A DNA stretch of 40,532 bases, taken from the NCBI RefSeq assembly GCF_016899725.1, contig NZ_JACLYU010000014.1, positions 1 through 40,532 of the forward strand, read 5' to 3'. The notes beneath the pieces are model-generated. The model saw nothing but the letters and a program-made list of their open reading frames with translations. It was not told where the DNA came from and made no database searches. Position numbers and translations under genes: made by a program. Below are positions 29,355 through 39,611 of this stretch, piece by piece. This DNA comes from Bifidobacterium pullorum subsp. saeculare. GTDB lineage: Bacteria > Actinomycetota > Actinomycetes > Actinomycetales > Bifidobacteriaceae. Positions within the stretch are counted from its first letter, which is position 1. The number at the start of each line of letters is the position of its first letter.

Positions 29355-30410
29355 ATGCGGATGGGACGAGGACGTCGCGGCGCCGGCTTCGGCGAGGCCG
29401 GTCCGGCCGGCCAGGGGGTCGGCCCGGCGAACCGCGCCCTCGTCGCGCTGGTCGCCGTGCTCGTGGTGTTGGCGCTGGCCACGGCGTCGCTGACCGCCGG
29501 CCTGGGCCGAGGCATCGTCGGACGATGGCGTGGCGGCCCCGACGCCGCCCGCGCCGAACGCGACGCCCTCGTCGCCCGCGACCGCGCGCGGCCCACCCCC
29601 ATCTGGCCGCAGGACGGCCGTTCCCTCGCCCTCGCGCACCGCGGCGGCGCCGGCGCCCCGGAGAACTCGCTCGCCGCCATCGCCGCGTCCGGGCGCGAGG
29701 GCGCCGACTACGCCGAGATCGACGTGCGGCTCACCGCCGACAGCCAGGTCGTCGTGTTCCACGACCGGCGCACCGGCCGCCTCTCCGCCGAAGGACGCGA
29801 CCAGCCCGTGCGCGACCTGACCCTCGCCGAGCTGCAGGGTATGCCGATGGTCTCCCGCGGCATGGTCTACCGGGTGCCGACGCTCGCCCAGGCCATCCGG
29901 ACCGCGCGCGGCGCCGGCGCCCCCGGCGTCAGCCGCGCCCGTCCCGCCGGAGCCCACGGGCTCGGCCTGCTGCTCGACCTGAAAACCGACCCGCGCCACG
30001 CCCCGGCGCTGCTCGCACGCATCGCCGGCATCCTCGCCCACGAGGACTTTCAGAACCACACGCTGGTCATGTCCACCGACCCGGCCGTCGTGGCCGTCGC
30101 GCGCCGGCTCCACCCCGACTGGCGCATCGGCCTGTGCTGCCGCAGCGCCCGCAGTCTGAACCGGGTGGAGGCCGGCCATACCCGGCTGAGCTTCCTCGTC
30201 GTCACCTGCTCGATGGCCGGCGACGCGGTGTTCGCCCGCGCCCGGCAGCTCTGCCGCACGCGGCCGATGCCGCTGTACGCCGGATTCGGCGCCGGCGCCG
30301 GCCCGGGCGGCGAGGCGGGCGCCGCCGCCCGGTATCTGGCCGACGGCGCGTCCGGTGTGCTCGGCGAGGATGTCCGCGTCATCGAGCGCGCGGCCGCCGC
30401 ACTGCGGTAG
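29355..30410 (+). CDS. Glycerophosphodiester phosphodiesterase, membrane-anchored
   Basis: GDPD-family enzyme that splits glycerophosphodiesters to glycerol-3-phosphate and an alcohol. The active-site strings are present: LALAHRGGAGAPENSLAAI, YAEIDVRLTADSQVVVFHD (Glu, Asp, His), and LLLDLKTD. The 351-residue protein has an N-terminal hydrophobic helix (about residues 28-48) without lipobox, so the catalytic domain is probably outside the membrane. CATAAT lies six bases before the ATG, suggesting a leaderless message, although GGAG also lies between. It is followed by the permease after 44 bases. Confidence 0.87.
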   Translation: MRMGRGRRGAGFGEAGPAGQGVGPANRALVALVAVLVVLALATASLTAGLGRGIVGRWRGGPDAARAERDALVARDRARPTPIWPQDGRSLALAHRGGAGAPENSLAAIAASGREGADYAEIDVRLTADSQVVVFHDRRTGRLSAEGRDQPVRDLTLAELQGMPMVSRGMVYRVPTLAQAIRTARGAGAPGVSRARPAGAHGLGLLLDLKTDPRHAPALLARIAGILAHEDFQNHTLVMSTDPAVVAVARRLHPDWRIGLCCRSARSLNRVEAGHTRLSFLVVTCSMAGDAVFARARQLCRTRPMPLYAGFGAGAGPGGEAGAAARYLADGASGVLGEDVRVIERAAAALR

Positions 30411-30454
30411 CATCGTCCAGGGGCGGCCGGACGGGCCGTCGCGAAGGGAGAGCC

Positions 30455-31927
30455 ATGGCCACCGATACCCCCGTGACATCCCCGGCATCCGAGGCCGGTG
30501 TCCGGACCGATGCCCCCGACGAGCAGGGCGGCCTCGAACGCAAGATGGAATCGCGTCATCTGACGATGATCTCCCTGGGCGGCGTGATCGGCACCGGCCT
30601 GTTCCTCTCCTCCGGCCAGACCATCCACCAGGCCGGCCCGCTCGGCGCGATCCTCGCCTACGCCATCGGCTCGCTGCTGGTGTATCTGGTGATGCTCAGC
30701 CTCGGCGAGCTTTCTGTCGCGATGCCCTACGCCGGCAGCTTCCACCTGTACGCGCGGCGGTTCATCGGCCCCGGCACCGCGTTCACCGTCGCCATCCTCT
30801 ACTGGCTCAACTGGGCGGTGGCGCTCGCCAGCGAGTTCACCGCGGCCGGCCTGCTTATGCAGCGGTGGTTCCCCGGCTCGCCCACCTGGGCGTGGTCGGC
30901 GGCGTTCATCGTCCTCGTGTTCGTGCTCAACATCCTCTCGGTGCGGCTGTATGGCGAGTCGGAGTTCTGGTTCGCGTCCGTCAAGGTGGTCGCGATCGTC
31001 GCGTTCATCCTCATCGGACTGCTCGCCATCTGCGGCGCCATCCCGATCACCGGCGCGGACGGCGCCCGCCAGCCGGCGCCGGGGCTGACCCACCTGACCG
31101 AGGGCGGCGGCTTCCCCAACGGCGCGCTGCCGGTGTTCTCCACGCTGCTCACCGTCGTGTTCGCGTTCTCCGGCACCGAGGTGGTGGGCGTGGCGGCCGG
31201 CGAGACCCGCGACCCGGGCACGGCCATCCCCAAGGCCGTCCACACCACGGTGCTGCGGCTGGCCATCTTCTTCATCGGCTCGATCGGCGTGATGGCCGCG
31301 CTCATCCCCTGGCACCAAGCCGGCGTGGAGACCAGTCCCTTCGTGCTTGTGTTCCAGAGCATCGGCATGCCCTTCGCCGGCGACATCATGAACTTCGTGG
31401 TGCTCACGGCCGTGCTCTCCGCCGCAAACTCCGGCCTGTACGTGAGTTCGCGCATGGTGTGGTCGCTGGCGCAGGAGCGGATGATCCCGCATGCGCTGGC
31501 CAAGACGAATTTCCACGGCGTGCCGGTGTGGGCCGTCGCCTGCTCGATGGCCGGCAGCCTGCTCGCGCTGCTGTCCAGCGTGGTGGCCGCCTCCACCGTG
31601 TACCTGGCGCTGGTGGCCATCTCCGGCCTGGCCACGCTGGTGGTGTGGATGTCCGTGGCGGTGTGCCACATCCGCTTCCGCCGCCAGTGGGTGCGCGACG
31701 GGCACCGGGCGGAGGAGCTCGGCTACCGCGCCCCGTGGTTCCCGCTGGTGCCGGTGGCGGCGCTGGTGATGTGCGTGGGCGCGCTGGTGCTGGTGGCGGC
31801 CGACCCCGCGCAGCGCTCGACGCTGCTGGCCATGGTCCCCTTCATGGCGCTGTGCTATGCGGTGCACTACGGCGTGGCCGCGTGGCGGAAGCGCCGCGGA
31901 GCGCGCGACGGCGGGCGTGTAGCCTGA
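30455..31927 (+). CDS. Amino-acid permease, APC superfamily
   Basis: Twelve-helix proton-coupled amino-acid transporter of 490 residues. The N-terminal signature LERKMESRHLTMISLGGVIGTGLFLSSG, the PLGAILAYAIGSLLVYLVMLSLGE helix and FSGTEVVGVAAGETRDPGTAIPKAV mark the amino-acid transporter (AAT) branch, which includes lysine, aromatic, proline and GABA permeases. The specific substrate cannot be read off. AAGGGAGAGCC precedes the ATG at 30455. Confidence 0.92.
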   Translation: MATDTPVTSPASEAGVRTDAPDEQGGLERKMESRHLTMISLGGVIGTGLFLSSGQTIHQAGPLGAILAYAIGSLLVYLVMLSLGELSVAMPYAGSFHLYARRFIGPGTAFTVAILYWLNWAVALASEFTAAGLLMQRWFPGSPTWAWSAAFIVLVFVLNILSVRLYGESEFWFASVKVVAIVAFILIGLLAICGAIPITGADGARQPAPGLTHLTEGGGFPNGALPVFSTLLTVVFAFSGTEVVGVAAGETRDPGTAIPKAVHTTVLRLAIFFIGSIGVMAALIPWHQAGVETSPFVLVFQSIGMPFAGDIMNFVVLTAVLSAANSGLYVSSRMVWSLAQERMIPHALAKTNFHGVPVWAVACSMAGSLLALLSSVVAASTVYLALVAISGLATLVVWMSVAVCHIRFRRQWVRDGHRAEELGYRAPWFPLVPVAALVMCVGALVLVAADPAQRSTLLAMVPFMALCYAVHYGVAAWRKRRGARDGGRVA

Positions 31928-32034
31928 GTGGCAGGGCGGCGGCGGATTGGCCGCCGTTGCCGGGGCCTGGCATGGGTTCCGCAGAGGGCCCGGCATGGGC
32001 CCGGAAGGTTCCGAAGCGAGAAAGGACGACGACG

Positions 32035-32424
32035 ATGGGCGAGAAGATGCAGGAAGTGGCGACCGCGTTCGCTCCGGCCGCGCTGGGCGCGTATAGCCAG
32101 GGAGTGAAGGCGAACGGCTTCGTGTTCGTGTCCGGCCAGCTGGGCATCGACCCGGCCACCGGCGAGTTCGCCGGCGACACCGCCGCCGAGCAGGCCGCCC
32201 AGGCCCTGAAGAACATCAAGCACATCCTCGACGCCGCCGGCAGCGGCATCGAGAATGTGGTGCGCGCCACGATCTATCTCAAGAACGTGGAGGACTTCGC
32301 CGCGGTGGACGCCAAGTACGCCGAGGTGTTCATCGGCTCGGTGAAGCCCGCCCGCTGCGCCTTCGGCGGCAACGACATCCCCAAGGGCGCGCTGGTCGAG
32401 ATCGATGCGATCGCCGTCTGCTGA
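32035..32424 (+). CDS. ridA: RidA enamine/imine deaminase
   Basis: Hydrolyses reactive 2-aminoacrylate and related imines made by PLP enzymes such as threonine dehydratase. The 129-residue protein has GAYSQGVKANGFVFVSGQLGIDPATG, NVVRATIYLKNVEDFAAV, and the substrate-binding arginine in KPARCAF followed by IPKGALVEIDAIAV. Normal length. GAGAAAGGACGACGACG precedes the ATG. The acylphosphatase gene starts 43 bases after its stop. Confidence 0.94.
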   Translation: MGEKMQEVATAFAPAALGAYSQGVKANGFVFVSGQLGIDPATGEFAGDTAAEQAAQALKNIKHILDAAGSGIENVVRATIYLKNVEDFAAVDAKYAEVFIGSVKPARCAFGGNDIPKGALVEIDAIAVC

Positions 32425-32467
32425 GACGGCAGGCGGGGTCGGCGCCGGAGCCGATGGGGAGGCCGAG

Positions 32468-32734
32468 GTGCGCGTCCATGCGACGGTGTCCGGTCTGGTG
32501 CAGGGCGTGGGCTACCGCTACTTCACGGTGACGGCCGCGCGCAGGCTGGGGCTGACCGGCTGGGTGCGCAACCTGCGCGACGGCGACGTGGAGCTGGAGG
32601 CGCAGGGGCGCCGCGCCGATGTCGACGTGCTGCTCAACTGGCTCCAGACCGGCCCCCGGTGGTCGCGCGTGGACCACGTCGCCGTCCAGACCATCCCCCT
32701 CCAAGGCGAGACCGCCTTCCGCGTCTACGCCTGA
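32468..32734 (+). CDS. Acylphosphatase
   Basis: Small enzyme hydrolysing acylphosphates such as carbamoyl phosphate or 1,3-bisphosphoglycerate. The catalytic arginine is in SGLVQGVGYRYFT and the catalytic asparagine in LTGWVRNLRDGDVELEAQG. At 88 residues it is the normal size. GTG at 32468 is chosen because GGGGAGG lies five bases before it and it gives the family N-terminus; an in-frame ATG at 32405 would overlap ridA and add a Gly/Ala-rich tail. The repeat tract begins right after its stop. Confidence 0.92.
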   Translation: MRVHATVSGLVQGVGYRYFTVTAARRLGLTGWVRNLRDGDVELEAQGRRADVDVLLNWLQTGPRWSRVDHVAVQTIPLQGETAFRVYA

Positions 32735-32737
32735 GCC

Positions 32738-32802
32738 ATGCGGCATGCGTCCCCATGCGGCAAGCGTCCTCGCGGCATGCGTCCCCATACGGCGTCCCCA
32801 TA
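32738..32802 (+). repeat. Tract of short ATGCGGC / GCGTCCCCAT units
   Basis: Directly after the acylphosphatase stop come ATGCGGCATGCGTCCCC, ATGCGGCAAGCGTCCT, CGCGGCATGCGTCCCC, ATACGGCGTCCCC and ATACGG, an irregular tandem series. The same kind of tract (CCCCATGCG, CCCCATGCGG) is found, in reverse, beside the palindromes at 9.1 kb. Confidence 0.65.
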
Positions 32803-33033
32803 CGGCAAACCGTACTCTTACAGTGTGTAAGAGTACGGTTTGTCGCAGTGATGCGGTCCCCTTGCGGCGAACCGTACTCTGACGTGCGCTCACAGTACGG
32901 TTTGTCGCAGTGATGCGGTCCCCATGCGGCGAACCGTACTCTGACAGCGCGTAAGAGTACGGTTTGCCGCACGGGCGTCGTTGCGATGCGGGAAACCGTA
33001 CTCTTATTCGTACTCATAGTACGGTTTGTCGCA
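32803..33033 (+). repeat. Array of four related hairpins
   Basis: Copy 1: AAACCGTACTCTTA (32807-32820) with TAAGAGTACGGTTT (32828-32841), perfect 14 bp, loop CAGTGTG. Copy 2: AACCGTACT (32870-32878) with AGTACGGTT (32894-32902). Copy 3: AACCGTACTCT (32932-32942) with AGAGTACGGTT (32954-32964). Copy 4: AAACCGTACT (32993-33002) with AGTACGGTTT (33018-33027). The outer arms are GCGGC(G/A) on the left and TGTCGCA (TGCCGCA in copy 3) on the right in all. Loops differ in sequence and length. Spacers 1-2 and 2-3 read GTGATGCGGTCCCC then (T/A)TGCGGC. All four have one orientation, and period is about 62 bases. No open frame is shared. Confidence 0.92.
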
Positions 33034-33088
33034 CGGCGGCGCGGCATCGCGGCCGTGGCGACGGCCGCGGGCGGGGCAGGCAACGGAC

Positions 33089-33094
33089 TAGGGT
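33089..33094 (+). promoter_or_regulatory. -10-like element of the FAH-family gene
   Basis: TAGGGT ends eight bases before the ATG at 33103, giving a leaderless or nearly leaderless message. No clear -35 is visible. Confidence 0.4.
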
Positions 33095-33102
33095 TGGGGC
33101 CT

Positions 33103-33924
33103 ATGAGGATTGCACGGTTTTCGTTGAATGACACGCCCCGCTACGCCTTCGTGCAGAAGGACGCGGCCGACGGCAAGGACTATCTCGTGGAGCTCGACGG
33201 CCATCCGCTGGTCGGCGGCCAGGTGAGCCCCACCGGCAACCGGTATGCGCTCGACGCCGAAGGCGTGCGCCTGCTCGCCCCGGTCATCCCCTCCAAGGTG
33301 TACGGCCTGGCGAAGAACTACGAGGCGCACGCGCAGTTCATGCACGAGGCCGGCCATTCGGACATCAAGCATGCGCCGGAGGACATGGTCATCTTCACCA
33401 AGCCTTCCACCTCCGTGATCGGTCCGGACGATCCGATCGTGATTCCGCCCTGCTCGAACGACATGAACTACGAGCCCGAGGTGGCCGTGGTCATCGGCCG
33501 CATGGCCAAGAACGTGCCCGTCGCGCAGGCGATGGACTACGTGCTCGGCTTCACCTGCGTCAACGACGTGACGCTGCGCGACCTGCAGGGCATGGATCCG
33601 ATGTGGACGCGCGCCAAGGGCTTCGACACCTCCTGCCCGCTCGGCCCGTGGATCGTGGGGCGCGACGACCTGAACTGGCGCGACGCGTGCATCTCCTTCA
33701 CGCTCAACGGGCGCGACGTGGAGGAGGCCAGCGGCACCACCGCCAAGCTCATCCACGGCATCCCCGAGCAGATCGCGGCCATCTCCTCCTTCGCCACGCT
33801 GCTGCCCGGCGACGTGATCCTCACCGGCACGCCGAACGCCTCCGGCCACCTCGATCCGGGCGACGAGGCCATCGTGCACGTCGAGGGCATCGGCGACCTG
33901 CGCAACGTGGTCGTCCGCGGCTGA
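33103..33924 (+). CDS. Fumarylacetoacetate hydrolase family protein
   Basis: A 273-residue member of the FAH superfamily, metal-dependent hydrolases or decarboxylases of keto acids. The core is PSKVYGLAKNYEAHAQFM, VIFTKPSTSVIGPDDPIVIP, the metal site in NYEPEVAVVIGR (Glu-x-Glu) and CVNDVTLRDLQ, KGFDTSCPLGPWIV, and GDVILTGTPNASG. Exact substrate is not deducible; close relatives include oxaloacetate tautomerase/decarboxylases and acylpyruvases. The gene is preceded by the hairpin array and ends at a large inverted repeat. Confidence 0.9.
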   Translation: MRIARFSLNDTPRYAFVQKDAADGKDYLVELDGHPLVGGQVSPTGNRYALDAEGVRLLAPVIPSKVYGLAKNYEAHAQFMHEAGHSDIKHAPEDMVIFTKPSTSVIGPDDPIVIPPCSNDMNYEPEVAVVIGRMAKNVPVAQAMDYVLGFTCVNDVTLRDLQGMDPMWTRAKGFDTSCPLGPWIVGRDDLNWRDACISFTLNGRDVEEASGTTAKLIHGIPEQIAAISSFATLLPGDVILTGTPNASGHLDPGDEAIVHVEGIGDLRNVVVRG

Positions 33925-33943
33925 ACCATACGCCAACGCCGGA

Positions 33944-34002
33944 GCGGGCGTCACTCTTGCATCTCCCCCTACGGGCGGGGCCTGCGCAGGAGTGACGCCC
34001 GC
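33944..34002 (+). terminator. Large inverted repeat after the FAH-family gene
   Basis: GCGGGCGTCACTC (33944-33956) and GAGTGACGCCCGC (33990-34002) form a perfect 13-bp stem with a 33-base interior that contains a second CCCC/GGGG pairing around CTACGGGC. It may terminate the preceding message; its length makes it an unusual terminator. Confidence 0.6.
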
Positions 34003-34091
34003 TTCGGTGGTGAAGGCTTTGACGGGGCCGCTCCGATTGGAGAGTGCGCTGCGCCGGGCGGCAGCGTGTCCACCACGCCGAGGAGAGAAAA

Positions 34092-34112
34092 CTTGAGTCG
34101 AAGACGCTCAAG
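34092..34112 (+). promoter_or_regulatory. HAIR element, HspR operator of clpB
   Basis: CTTGAGT-CGAAGAC-GCTCAAG matches the HspR-associated inverted repeat CTTGAGT-N7-ACTCAAG at all positions but one (G for A). It lies just upstream of the -10 sequence TAGAAT (34121-34126), so HspR bound here would block the promoter. HspR is the heat-shock repressor of actinobacteria. Confidence 0.88.
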
Positions 34113-34120
34113 TTTGGGAA

Positions 34121-34126
34121 TAGAAT
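34121..34126 (+). promoter_or_regulatory. -10 element of clpB
   Basis: TAGAAT, eight bases after the HAIR site and 112 bases before the clpB ATG. It predicts an untranslated leader of about 105 bases. The -35 would overlap the operator. Confidence 0.6.
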
Positions 34127-34237
34127 GATGGCGGACGTGGTTGAGGATTGCAGAACATGCAATCATGCCGCGGCGGCCGCGCCGGTCCGGACCTCCGGAC
34201 GCGCAAGGCCCGCGGCCCACGGAATGTTGGAGGACAT

Positions 34238-36898
<2,661 letters not shown>

Positions 36899-36920
36899 GA
36901 CCGCCAGGCTGGTTGGGCAT

Positions 36921-36963
36921 AAGGCCGCGGAATCCGCAGAGAGCGGACCTCCCGCGGCCTTTG
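36921..36963 (+). terminator. Terminator of clpB
   Basis: AAGGCCGCGG (36921-36930) pairs with CCGCGGCCTT (36952-36961), and an inner TCCGC/GCGGA stem extends it. A short T-run (CCTTTG) follows. Confidence 0.78.
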
Positions 36964-37021
36964 CCGTCTGATTTGGCTCCCCTCGGGGAGCCAATCCGCC
37001 GCGGGAGACGATTGCGGCCGG

Positions 37022-37027
37022 TAGGGT
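37022..37027 (+). promoter_or_regulatory. -10-like element of gluQ, leaderless
   Basis: TAGGGT ends seven bases before the ATG at 37035. There is no Shine-Dalgarno sequence in that interval. Confidence 0.4.
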
Positions 37028-37034
37028 GGGGCAT

Positions 37035-37961
37035 ATGACAGGACGATTCGCCCCCACGCCTTCCGGCCGCATGCACATCGGCAACGCGTATGCGATGCTC
37101 GCCGCCTGGCTCGACGCCCGTTCCCGCGGCGAACGCATGGTGCTGCGCATCGAGGACATCGACCGTCCGCGCGTGCTGCCCGACGCCGACCGTTGGATCA
37201 TGGACGACCTGGCGTGGCTCGGCCTCGATTGGGATGGCGAGCCCGTCTACCAGTCCGCCCGCCTCGACCGCTACGAGGAGGCCCTGCGCGCGCTGGAGGA
37301 CCGCCACCCGCCGCTGATCTACCCGTGCTTCTGCTCGCGCGCCGACATCCGCGCCGCCTCCGCCCCGCAGGAGGGCGACGGCTTCCAGATCTACCCCGGC
37401 ACCTGCAGCCGTCTGTGGCGCGACCACCCCGACCAAGCCCGCGCCCGGCTGGCACGCGGCGACCGCCACTCCCTGCGCATCGCGATGCCGGATGCCGGCG
37501 CCGCGGCGTTCGAGGACCGCGTGTACGGGCCGCAGCGCTACCGCCTCGCCCACGACATCGGCGACTCGGTGGTCCGCCGGGCCGACGGCCTGTTCGCCTA
37601 CCAGTTCGTCGTCACCGTCGACGACCTCGACATGGGCGTGACCAGCCTGGTGCGCGGCCCCAGCCCGGCGCATCCGGCCCACGCGCATCTGCCGCTGATC
37701 GAGAACGCGGCCGGCCGGCGGCTCGCCAAACGCGAGCGGTCGCTGGACATGGGCGCCCTGCGCGCACGCGGCGTCTTGAGCGGGCAGGTCGTCGGCTTGT
37801 GCGCGTGGCTGCTCGGCCTCATCCCCGCGTCCGAGCCCTGCGCGCCCGCCGACCTGCTGGACGGCTTCGGCTGGCAGGCCCTGCGCGCCCACCATCCCGA
37901 CCGCATCCTCGCCCCGGATGGTCCCCATGTGCCCCGGTGGCTCGCCGAGGCGCTAGGCTGA
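37035..37961 (+). CDS. gluQ: Glutamyl-Q tRNA(Asp) synthetase, with internal deletion
   Basis: Truncated glutamyl-tRNA synthetase paralogue that adds glutamate to queuosine 34 of tRNA-Asp. 308 residues, no anticodon-binding domain. Seen: [18 protein letters not shown] (HIGH-type HIGN), zinc ligands Cys98, Cys100, Tyr120 and Cys124, and the KMSKS-like RLAKR (about 229-233). The segment between VTSLVRG and [10 protein letters not shown] is PSPAHP only: the approximately 18 residues that normally read ADLL..T.RQ..L...LG are absent, in frame. That helix lies in the catalytic domain, so activity is doubtful. The short N-terminal start at 37035 is preferred to a GTG three codons upstream. Confidence 0.88.
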   Translation: MTGRFAPTPSGRMHIGNAYAMLAAWLDARSRGERMVLRIEDIDRPRVLPDADRWIMDDLAWLGLDWDGEPVYQSARLDRYEEALRALEDRHPPLIYPCFCSRADIRAASAPQEGDGFQIYPGTCSRLWRDHPDQARARLARGDRHSLRIAMPDAGAAAFEDRVYGPQRYRLAHDIGDSVVRRADGLFAYQFVVTVDDLDMGVTSLVRGPSPAHPAHAHLPLIENAAGRRLAKRERSLDMGALRARGVLSGQVVGLCAWLLGLIPASEPCAPADLLDGFGWQALRAHHPDRILAPDGPHVPRWLAEALG

Positions 37962-37990
37962 GAGGCGGAACCGACCGGAAGGAGCCGGAT

Positions 37991-39043
37991 ATGTCGAAAG
38001 CCGTGAGGAATCTGCTCGTGGGCGCCGCCGCCCTGGCCGGCGCGGCCGTGTGGGCCGTCGCGCCGAGGTCGTTCGGCGACAAGCGCCGCAACTTCGTGCC
38101 CGCGGTGCCGGAATGCTGGTACGCGCACCGCGGCCTGCACGACGCAGGCTCCGGACTGACCCAGGATTATGCGGCGGAATCCGGCGCCTATGTGGCGCTC
38201 GCGCGCCGCATGGCCATGAAGGCGGGCTACGGCACGCCCGACGCCACCGGACCCATCGCCCCGGAGAACTCGCTGGCCGCGTTCGCCGCTGCGGCCGAGG
38301 CCGGCTACGGCATCGAACTCGACCTGCAGCTGACGCTCGACGGCAAGGTGGTGGTCGTGCATGACGCCGACCTCATGCGCGTGGCCGGCGACCCGCGGCG
38401 CGTCGAGGACCTGACCTACGACGAGCTCACGCGCATCCCGCTGTTCCCCGGCGCACGCCCCGGGGACGCGCAGGCCGAGCCGCTGCCCGGCGCGCAGGAG
38501 CGCGTGCCGCTGGTCGTCACCCCGTCCAAGGCGCCGGAGGGCTACTACCAGCATGTGCCGCTGTTCATCGACGTGCTCAAGGTGGTGGCCGGGCGCGTGC
38601 CGCTCATCGTCGAATACAAGTTCGCCGACGACACCGCCTGGACCGAGCGCGACGAGATGCTGATGGAGGAGGGCGACGCGCTGCTGCAAACCTACGACGG
38701 CCCGTATGTGGTGGAGAGCTTCAATCCGCGCGCGATACGCTGGTACCGGGAGCACCGGCCGGAGGCCTGCCGCGGCCAGCTCGCCGAGGCGCAGCCCGTG
38801 GGCCGTGAGCATGGGTGCGATGCGCTGCGCCTGCTGGCCGGCCTGCTCGCCTTCGACTGGATGTCGCGGCCGGATTTCGTGGCGTATGACTGGACCGGCG
38901 GCGCCGCGCTGCAGGTGCGCGCCGCTCGCCTCATGGGGGCGACGGCGGTGTCGTGGACGGTGTGCAGCCGGGAGGAACTGGCGCAGTGCGCGCCGTATTT
39001 CGACCGCCACATCTTCGAAAGCTTCGTGCCCGACGGCAAGTAG
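37991..39043 (+). CDS. Glycerophosphodiester phosphodiesterase family protein
   Basis: A second GDPD-type enzyme, not a close copy of the one at 29355. 350 residues with an N-terminal hydrophobic helix (about 8-24). Active-site strings: CWYAHRGLHD, an insertion, then APENSLAAFAAAAEAGYGIELDLQLTLDGKVVVVHDADLMRV, and LIVEYKF. The insertion of about 35 residues between HRG and PENS is typical of some Firmicute/actinobacterial members. GGAAGGAGCCGGAT precedes the ATG at 37991. It begins 29 bases after gluQ and is probably co-transcribed. Convergent with rlmH. Confidence 0.88.
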   Translation: MSKAVRNLLVGAAALAGAAVWAVAPRSFGDKRRNFVPAVPECWYAHRGLHDAGSGLTQDYAAESGAYVALARRMAMKAGYGTPDATGPIAPENSLAAFAAAAEAGYGIELDLQLTLDGKVVVVHDADLMRVAGDPRRVEDLTYDELTRIPLFPGARPGDAQAEPLPGAQERVPLVVTPSKAPEGYYQHVPLFIDVLKVVAGRVPLIVEYKFADDTAWTERDEMLMEEGDALLQTYDGPYVVESFNPRAIRWYREHRPEACRGQLAEAQPVGREHGCDALRLLAGLLAFDWMSRPDFVAYDWTGGAALQVRAARLMGATAVSWTVCSREELAQCAPYFDRHIFESFVPDGK

Positions 39044-39060
39044 CCGCCGGAGACGATGAC

Positions 39061-39094
39061 GGATGGCGGCGGCCTCCGGCAGCCGCCGCCATCC
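39061..39094. terminator. Bidirectional terminator between GDPD and rlmH genes
   Basis: GGATGGCGGCGGC (39061-39073) and GCCGCCGCCATCC (39082-39094) form a perfect 13-bp stem with an 8-base loop between convergent genes. Confidence 0.75.
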
Positions 39095-39114
39095 CCGGCC
39101 GACGCCGGCGGACC

Positions 39115-39594
39115 CTACTTGTGGTAAGGCTCGCCGGCGTTGATCTTATAGGCCCGGTAGATCTGCTCGAGCAGGATCACGCGCATGAGCTGGTGCGGGA
39201 AGGTCATGCGCGAGAAGCTGAGCCGCAAGTCCGCGCGGCTGAGGATCGCGTCGTCGAGGCCGATGGAGCCGCCGATGACGAACTGGATGTGGCTGACGCC
39301 GGACAGACCCAGCCGGTCGATCTTCGTGGCGAGCTCTTCGCTGGACAGCTGCTTGCCGTCGATGGCCAACGCGACGATGGTCGCGTCCTGGCGCAGGTGC
39401 CTGGCGATGCGCTCGCCCTCCTTGCGCTTGATCTGCCGTTCGACGCCTTCGGAGGCGTGGTCGGGGGTCTTCTCGTCCGCCACCTCGATGATCTCCAGCT
39501 TGCAGTAGCGGGAGAGTCGCTTGGCGTACTCGTCGATGGCGTCGCGCAGGTACCGCTCCTTGACGCGGCCCGGCGCGATGATGTCGATCCTCAT
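39115..39594 (-). CDS. rlmH: 23S rRNA (pseudouridine-1915 N3) methyltransferase
   Basis: SPOUT methyltransferase that modifies pseudouridine 1915 in helix 69. 159 residues, the standard size. The trefoil knot motif FVIGGSIGLDDAILSRADLRLSFSRMTFPHQLMRVILLEQIYRAYKI and the C-terminal GEPYHK are typical. ATG at 39594, 17 bases after upp on the same strand, so probably co-transcribed. Confidence 0.96.
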   Translation of the reverse strand: MRIDIIAPGRVKERYLRDAIDEYAKRLSRYCKLEIIEVADEKTPDHASEGVERQIKRKEGERIARHLRQDATIVALAIDGKQLSSEELATKIDRLGLSGVSHIQFVIGGSIGLDDAILSRADLRLSFSRMTFPHQLMRVILLEQIYRAYKINAGEPYHK

Positions 39595-39611
39595 GCCGCG
39601 CGGCCCCGGCG

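Noticed and set aside
32803..33033. CRISPR array
   Set aside because: The unit is a long palindrome with near-identical spacers (GTGATGCGGTCCCC) and only four copies; CRISPR spacers should be unique, and no cas gene is present.
33929..34237. Small protein genes upstream of clpB
   Set aside because: Frames here are short and cross the inverted repeat, HAIR site and -10; composition is not coding-like.
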